Assembly (NCBI RefSeq): GCF_021018805.1
Contig: NC_086247.1
Span: forward strand, 1,937,501-2,001,500
Source of the DNA: Prinia subflava
Lineage: Eukaryota; Chordata; Aves; Passeriformes; Cisticolidae
DNA: 64,000 bases
Direction of reading: 5' to 3'
Shown: positions 58,461 to 64,000 of the stretch, one piece after another
Layout: the number at the start of each line of letters is the position of its first letter
Position numbering within the stretch: the first letter of the stretch is position 1
Translations under genes and position numbers: made by a program
The notes under the pieces: generated by a model
What the model was told of the DNA's origin: nothing
The model's input: the letters and a program-made list of their open reading frames with translations, nothing else
Databases searched by the model: none

Positions 58461-58730
58461 GTGCTTTGTCACGTGTGCCATACATTGAACAGTGTTCAAA
58501 GAGAACTTTGGTGAATCCATCAGCAGTGGAGTTTAATTAATAAACGTGTGTTGCCCTGGTTTTTCTGAGATTTTTTAAAGCCTTCTACTTGCTTATAAAA
58601 TGGAGTCAGTTCTTTAGTTACTGTACAATATTAAGGGTCAGTTTTTCACTTTCTCACACTTTGGAACATAAACAACCTTTCTTGTTTTTGTTCAGTGTCC
58701 TTTGCTTACATATTTCTGGCCTGAAAATAA
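58461..58730. other. Unassigned AT-rich sequence
   Basis: No gene or repeat recognised between the CR1 and the possible short LTR. Confidence 0.45.
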
Positions 58731-58912
58731 TGTTGGTTGACAGCTGGTCTGGCCAGTGGGGTGAAGGGGTAGTAACCCCAGAAGCCAATCTGCTACCAGA
58801 CCCACAAAATTATAAAAGGAAAAGAAATAAACAGGCTGGTCCTTTTGGTGGGGAGCAGCTTTTCACTGAAGACCTCTGTCTCCGTGTTGTTGATTTTGTG
58901 TTCCGGGCAACA
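58731..58912 (+). mobile_element. Possible short solo LTR (182 bp)
   Basis: Starts TGTTGGTTGACAGC, has TATAAAAGG at 58811-58819 and AATAAA at 58826-58831, and ends GGGCAACA. The TG...CA ends with closely spaced TATA and polyadenylation signals are LTR-like. The flanking bases (AATAA before, AACAT after) match in only three of five positions, so a target duplication is not demonstrated. It could instead be a chance arrangement. Confidence 0.42.
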
Positions 58913-59708
58913 AACATGCAAATCTCCTGATATTTCATATTGCTCACGGTCCCAGTCCACAGATTTGGGTCCCAGGTTTAGGAAACAGCCAGAAGTTAAA
59001 TCAGTGGCAGGTCAGTGATGGGAATGTTCCCCTCGTGTTGTTCTGAGATAAAATCACGCCATGACTAAGGAATTGTAATGGGAACCCAAAGGAACAAGCG
59101 AGCCCTGGAGCCCACAAGGTTTATCCTCCTCAGATCTCTGCGTTTCAGACAGACCTGTTTAACTCTGGCAGGTAATTGTCAGCTGGCCCAGGGCAGCAGC
59201 ATTTTGCTGTTGCAATTTGATGCCTTTAACAATGGTGATGCCTCCATTTATGAACACAGAACTAATTAACATGCCAGTTAAAGCACCTGGGTTTTGACAC
59301 AGGGGCAAGGAGAAAGTGCAGAAATCAAACCACCACAATTAACTATGTTTGCTTCTCGGAGCAAGGCACTGGTGTCCTGGGATTTTCTGCCTGTCTTCAT
59401 TCCCTTTGTTCAGCTCCCTCCTCGGTAATAATGCAACACTTGTAGAAATTAATTTGGTGGAAATTGATTAAGGGTGGACATTGTTTGCCCAGGAAGGTAA
59501 TTGTCTCTGACACCAGGTGTTGGGAAAGATGTGCACATAGAGATGCAGGAAGGTGCACGTTAATCTTCTCCTCTCGAGCTGGAAGTGTAAGGAGGTGAAT
59601 CGAGGGGGTGATCTCAGCCAGAAGACATGGAAAGGAAGAGAAATAAAATGAGGGTTGCATGGAAGGAAAGTGAGATCAGCAGCAAAACCCAGCCAAGAGA
59701 GGGAATTA
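58913..59708. other. Unassigned sequence, possible conserved element
   Basis: No gene. 59080-59290 is non-repetitive and contains AACAATGG (SOX-type word, 59229-59236) and ACTAATTAAC (homeodomain-type, 59261-59270). Regulatory character is inferred from texture only. Confidence 0.38.
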
Positions 59709-59965
59709 TCATAGAATCGTAGGATCAGAGAAGGGTTTGGGTTGGAAGGGAACTTTAAGACTGTCCAGTTCCAACTCTCTTGGGCAGGGACACCTTCCAC
59801 TAGACCAGGTTGCTCAGGGCCTTTAACTCTCCCAGGGACAGGGCAGTCAGAGTTTATCTGGAAAATTTCTTGAAGTGTCTCATTCCCTTCACAGGACAGA
59901 TTTTTTTCCTAATACCTGACTTAATTGTACCCTCTTTCAGTTAAAAGCCTTGTCCTGTCACTAAT
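59709..59965 (-). repeat. CR1 LINE 3' region (antisense)
   Basis: 'tcatagaatcgtaggatcag', 'gtttgggttggaagggaac', 'gggcagggacaccttccact', 'gaccaggttgctcagggcc', 'ttttttcctaatacctgac'. Confidence 0.95.
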
Positions 59966-60208
59966 TCCATAAAACTAAAGGATTATACCTGACTGAGCCA
60001 ACTCAGTGAAAATCTGCTCATACTTGAATATTTAGGTGCAATTTTTGGGCATTAATATTTCCTGTAATTAGAGTTTTGACTCTGGGCTTTATTCCTCCTC
60101 CAGTTTATGCAGGTAAGACTGTCCAGGGAACAGGCCAAACCCATCTCGTGGTTCCTCCTGTAATAACTGGAATGAGAACAGGAATTTATTTAGTTATTTG
60201 TTTTTATA

Positions 60209-60333
60209 GCCAGTCTGGAAGGGGGTCTTAGCAACCCGGTGTGGTGGAAGGTGTCCCTGCCTATAGCAGGGGGTTGGAATGAGATGATCTTTAAGGTCCC
60301 TTCTGCCCCAAACCATTTGAGGATTCCATGATT
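60209..60333 (+). repeat. CR1 LINE 3' end
   Basis: 'ggtggaaggtgtccctgcc', 'gcagggggttggaatgagat', 'gatctttaaggtcccttct', 'gccccaaaccatttgagg' and 'attccatga'. Inverted relative to the preceding copy. Confidence 0.94.
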
Positions 60334-62841
60334 TTTCCTTCTTTTCTTATCCCACCAGATGATCAGTAGAGGGGAATCTCTCCAGCCAGTTGTTTCCCTG
60401 TTGTCCCATCAAGGAATGAAGGAGAGCTCTGTCCTCCTCCATCCCTTTCTCTGCCAGAGGAAATCCTGGATTTCAGCTGAAACCAGGGATTGCCCCGTGC
60501 CATTTGACATCTCACCCAAGAGCTGATGCAAATGGATTCAGGCCTGGAAGTCAAGGATTATGTTACAGACAAATCACTGAGCCATGAACAAGAAAATGGG
60601 AAAGTAAGGAAAGGTGATTATGGAAAAGCACAGAGGGTAAAACCTAAGAGCAAAATTCCAGAGAGGGAGTAACAAAACCCTGTTCTGATAACCAAGGTCC
60701 TTACTGCCTAATAAAACTTCAGCAATTTTTCCATTATTAGTGGAGTGTGAGATCATAAATGAAAGAATCATAAATGAAAAAATCGTAAAGAAAAAAGAGA
60801 GCAGAGCAAAAATCAGAAGGAGTAAGTTGGGAATGCTGCAGCTTCATGAGGGATTTAAGAAAATTTGCTCATCTCTCTCTAATATCATTTTATCTCTCTA
60901 TTTCTGTAATATCGATTCTTTTTGTCAACCAGACAAATTATTCTGCAGTATTTTTAACACTTTTTCAGAGCACCATCTGTTTGCATGGTAATTTCCCCCA
61001 AGTCCTTATAAGGGCTGTAATAATCCCTTCACGTTAACTTTTATTATTTCATTTCCAACTGCCTTAGCTCTGAAGGAGCAGCACGGGGAAATGTGTGTAT
61101 TAACAAATAGCAGTTCCCCACAATTCCTGCAGAAATTAATCATAAAAAAAGGATTAAGTTTCAACCACCTCCTCAGGGCACAGTATTCACACAGGTGTTG
61201 GAGTCATGAGGATGGAAGTGCAGAGGAACAGAACAACCACAGCCTGGCTCCAAAATGAGTCAGACTTGAATGTTTGGGAAAGAGTAAGAACAGAGCAGGC
61301 AGAGAAGATGGATCCTTAATTTTCTTCCATTTTCCAATAAGTTTTAGTTACATACCTGAAATTGTTGTAACTTGCCAATTTATTAATCAGCAAAATCTTT
61401 TCTGAGTGTTCATTCAGCTTCAAAGGATGGCTTTAACCCAAACTGCCATCTTGCAGCTTTTGCTTTACCTATTAAATTGTCTATATTTCAATTTGAAATT
61501 TTCACAGTTTTCCCCTTTGGTTCTCTTCTCCCTCCTAAGGAGAAGAGAGTGATCACTTGGTTGGGGCTGAGTTGCTGGCTAGGGCTAAACCACAAGATCT
61601 TTTCAAAACTGTGTCATTTTGTTTATTTATCTGCCTTCCAGTCATTTGTTCACCAAGTTCTGGCAGAAGAGGTGGTGAATGGCCAACCCTCACCCAACTT
61701 CTCTAAAGGCTTCTGATCTTCCAGCAGCAAAAAGGGGGACACAGATCTCTCAGGGAAAAGATTGGAAAGATGAGATGAATGGAGCTAAAGTGTATATTTA
61801 AATTTTAATGTATATGTTTATATGTGCAATACTCAAATGGTTCAGGCAATTAACCACACACACACATCCCATAATATCCTGTCAGAGCAAGGGGATGTTT
61901 GATGTGCTACAATATTCAAAGGGGTTCTCAACCTTCAAAACGACCAAAATCTCCTTCCAAATACTCCTCCCTTCTCTCTCAAGGAAGAGAATCCTAAATA
62001 AAGATCAGACCTGTGCTGAGACCAACAAAAGCACCCACAGGGCATTGTTACAGCATTCACCTCTGTCAAACAGGAAATTAGGGCCACGTGCCCTGGGTGA
62101 TTCCTCGCTGGGAGCCAAATTCCCAACGTTCTGTGGCTGTCCCCACACTTTGGTAGCAGAACCTTTGATGTTCCCTTTCCAATATTGGATTAAACATTTC
62201 ATGAAAACTTTGCCTTTCAGGTTCTTTTTGCTGTGCATTATAAATTTGCCTGCTCTGCAGAAGAGCAGAACAAGGACTTTGTTCTTTCCTTCCAGCTGCA
62301 AGACAATGTCAATAGATAAGTGTGTATTAAAACTTCAAGATCATTTTATTTAGACTTAATTCAATTAAACTTTTTTTTTTCTGTGCTTTTGTTGGCAGTT
62401 TTCTATTAAGGTCATTCAGTCGAACTTATGCTTGAAAAGAAATAGCTGCAGAGCCTTGCTACTTAATACAGAGGAGTGCTTCAAGTGCCAGAGTCCAAGG
62501 TGAGTCAAAGGGTGAGTTCAGGTAGATCAGGAGGTGCCAGAAAATGATCAACCCCAGCCAAGTCATTGCTGCCAACCCCAAACAAAGGTTCTTTTGTCAC
62601 TTGATTGTTTTGTCTGTGAATTCTCTTTACAGGGGCCCTGCTCAGTCACAGAGAAGGGTGGGACAGGACTGAGTTTGAGAAGCCTCAGCAGTGGAGCAAA
62701 GTCCCAAGAGCACTGAGAGTTTTCCAAGGGAGAAAATTCATCCTGGGTTTTAAGAACAGGAAATGTATTTTTGAATCTATGTGAAAATCATCATCATAAA
62801 ACACTGTGGGAGGAAGGTTGCTTTACAAGAACACAGAACGA
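60334..62841. other. Unassigned non-coding sequence (2.5 kb)
   Basis: No repeat or RNA recognised. It contains the longest isolated open frame of the window, 181 codons at 61808-62353 (+), preceded by a short CA run (61854-61866). The frame has no recognisable domain, and its composition (scattered Lys, Ser, Phe) does not look protein-like. I regard it as chance. Confidence 0.45.
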
Positions 62842-63185
62842 GACAATCACAGAATTATTTGGGTTGGAAAGGACCTTTGAGGGTCGTCCAGTCCAACCCT
62901 CCTGAAATGAGCAGGGACATTTTCAACTAGACCAGATTGCTCAAAGCCCCATCCAACCTGGCCTTGAACACTTCAAGGGATGAGGCATCAACCACCTTTC
63001 TGGGCAACTTGTTCCAGGGTTTCACCACCCTCATTGCAAAAAATTCATTACTTATTTCTAGTCTGAATTTCCTTTTTTTCAAAGTTTAAAACCATCACTC
63101 TTTGTCCTATCTCAGTCTCTGCAACAGCTTGTCCCCATTTTCCTTACAGGCCCCCTTGGAGCACTGAAAGGCTTATGGAGCATCC
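62842..63185 (-). repeat. CR1 LINE 3' region (antisense)
   Basis: 'atcacagaattatttgggtt', 'gtcgtccagtccaaccctcc', 'ccccatccaacctggccttg', 'gggcaacttgttccagggt', 'atcactctttgtcctatct', 'cccttggagcactgaaagg'. One of the longer single-subfamily copies, about 340 bp. Confidence 0.95.
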
Positions 63186-63358
63186 AATACTCCTCCTCTC
63201 AGAGCCCACCTTCAATCAGATGTGAGCAAGGCTAAAGAGTTTTGCATTTTGGATGGGATCTAAATCCTGGAAGATGCCACCCGTTCAAGAAAAGCAAGGA
63301 AAATGAGGGTATGAGGTGTGCTTGAAGCTTAAACAGATTTTGAAATAGAGCACAGTCA

Positions 63359-63430
63359 CCCAGAATCACGGAATTACTAAGCTGAAAAGACCTGCAAGAT
63401 CATCAGTTCCAATCTTTGACCAAACACCAC
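63359..63430 (-). repeat. CR1 LINE terminal fragment (antisense)
   Basis: 'cccagaatcacggaattac', 'gaaaagacctgcaagatca', 'gaccaaacaccactcc'. The same subfamily form as 5304-5432 and 21437-21645. Confidence 0.85.
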
Positions 63431-64000
63431 TCCAGCCTCAGTTTTGGTGGAACCTTGTACTGGGGCTTAGAAATCCCTGAGACATGGAACACATTGGAAA
63501 AGGTTTTACTGCAACATCAGCAGAACCCGGAATCCTTGGCTACTATCCCAGGTAAATTAACACTCGTGCCAAGTGCTGACCTGTCTGTAACAAAGGCCTC
63601 TGAGTCTGCCACAAAGTGTAATTAATTGGATGGAAACATCTCCCTGGATTTCAGTGGGATCTGCTTCAAGTGTGAAGGAGGAGTCACTTCTGAAGTGACC
63701 TATCAAGGCCAAAGCAGTGTCCTGAACACTCATGGCTTTCACCTGTCCCAAGTCTGAAACCGGAGATGGCAATAAATATCTTCAATTATTAGTGGGAATC
63801 TCCAGTTCAGTGATTTTGGGATGTTCCTGCCAATAGATATTTGCAGTGTCTCAGCTGATGTCTCTGCAGAGGCATTTCCTGTTTACTCGTGCAAATTTCT
63901 ATGCCTGAAAAGATTCTCTGTAGTGAAGTGAAACCAGGGATGCCAAGAATTGTGTCAAACTCCACAGATTCCACAGTCCAGACACTGACACATTTCAGCC
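63431..64000. other. Unassigned non-coding sequence to window end
   Basis: No gene or repeat recognised. Open frames are at most about 70 codons. Confidence 0.45.

Overview
This window is vertebrate and almost certainly avian nuclear DNA. The main evidence is about fifty fragments of a CR1 non-LTR retrotransposon. Most are 3'-end pieces, and many end in the degenerate ATTCTATG-type octamer tail that marks bird CR1. Several endogenous-retrovirus LTRs and a vertebrate-type tRNA-Leu gene fit with this. The density of LTR elements suggests a songbird, but that is inference.

I find no intact protein-coding gene. The longest open frames lie in microsatellites or CR1, or are isolated and motif-free. 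The window looks like an intergenic or intronic stretch. The one functional-looking gene is tRNA-Leu(CAG) at 7053-7135 on the minus strand, with intact stems and A and B boxes.

Layout. 1-7 kb: mostly unassigned sequence, an AT-rich block, early CR1 pieces and two possible LTR remnants. 7.05 kb: the tRNA gene, followed by a CR1. 9.5-9.9 kb: a decayed ERV pol fragment (end of RNase H to start of integrase). 10.6 kb: an A46 homopolymer, then a GC-richer segment. 11-18.6 kb: CR1 pieces in both orientations, and LTR D (360 bp) at 16.7 kb. 23.5-25.7 kb: two LTRs of one family in opposite orientation 612 bp apart, each with its own perfect 5-bp target duplication; the first sits inside a CR1. 26.1 kb: a TCTCC pentanucleotide array starting exactly where a CR1 stops. 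30.0-32.6 kb: an LTR (4-bp duplication GAAG) inserted into another LTR that abuts a CR1, then a third, longer copy of the 23-25 kb LTR family. 35.07-35.82 kb: four perfect 56-bp repeats and a 271-nt pure purine tract. 36-64 kb: long unassigned intervals, scattered CR1s, a CR1 inserted in a CR1 at 54.2 kb, LTR E at 56.5 kb (inverted partner of D) and a possible short LTR at 58.7 kb. Some unassigned blocks have the texture of conserved non-coding elements.

There is no operon-like gene cooperation to describe. The content is layered transposon history plus one tRNA gene. I did not find a new multi-gene system. The most informative observations are the nested and inverted LTR structures, a diagnostic 87-bp LTR indel bounded by 9-bp repeats, the tRNA gene without a nearby Pol III terminator, and the repeat-expansion cluster at 35 kb. 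All family names rest on motif recognition by eye, not on a database search.
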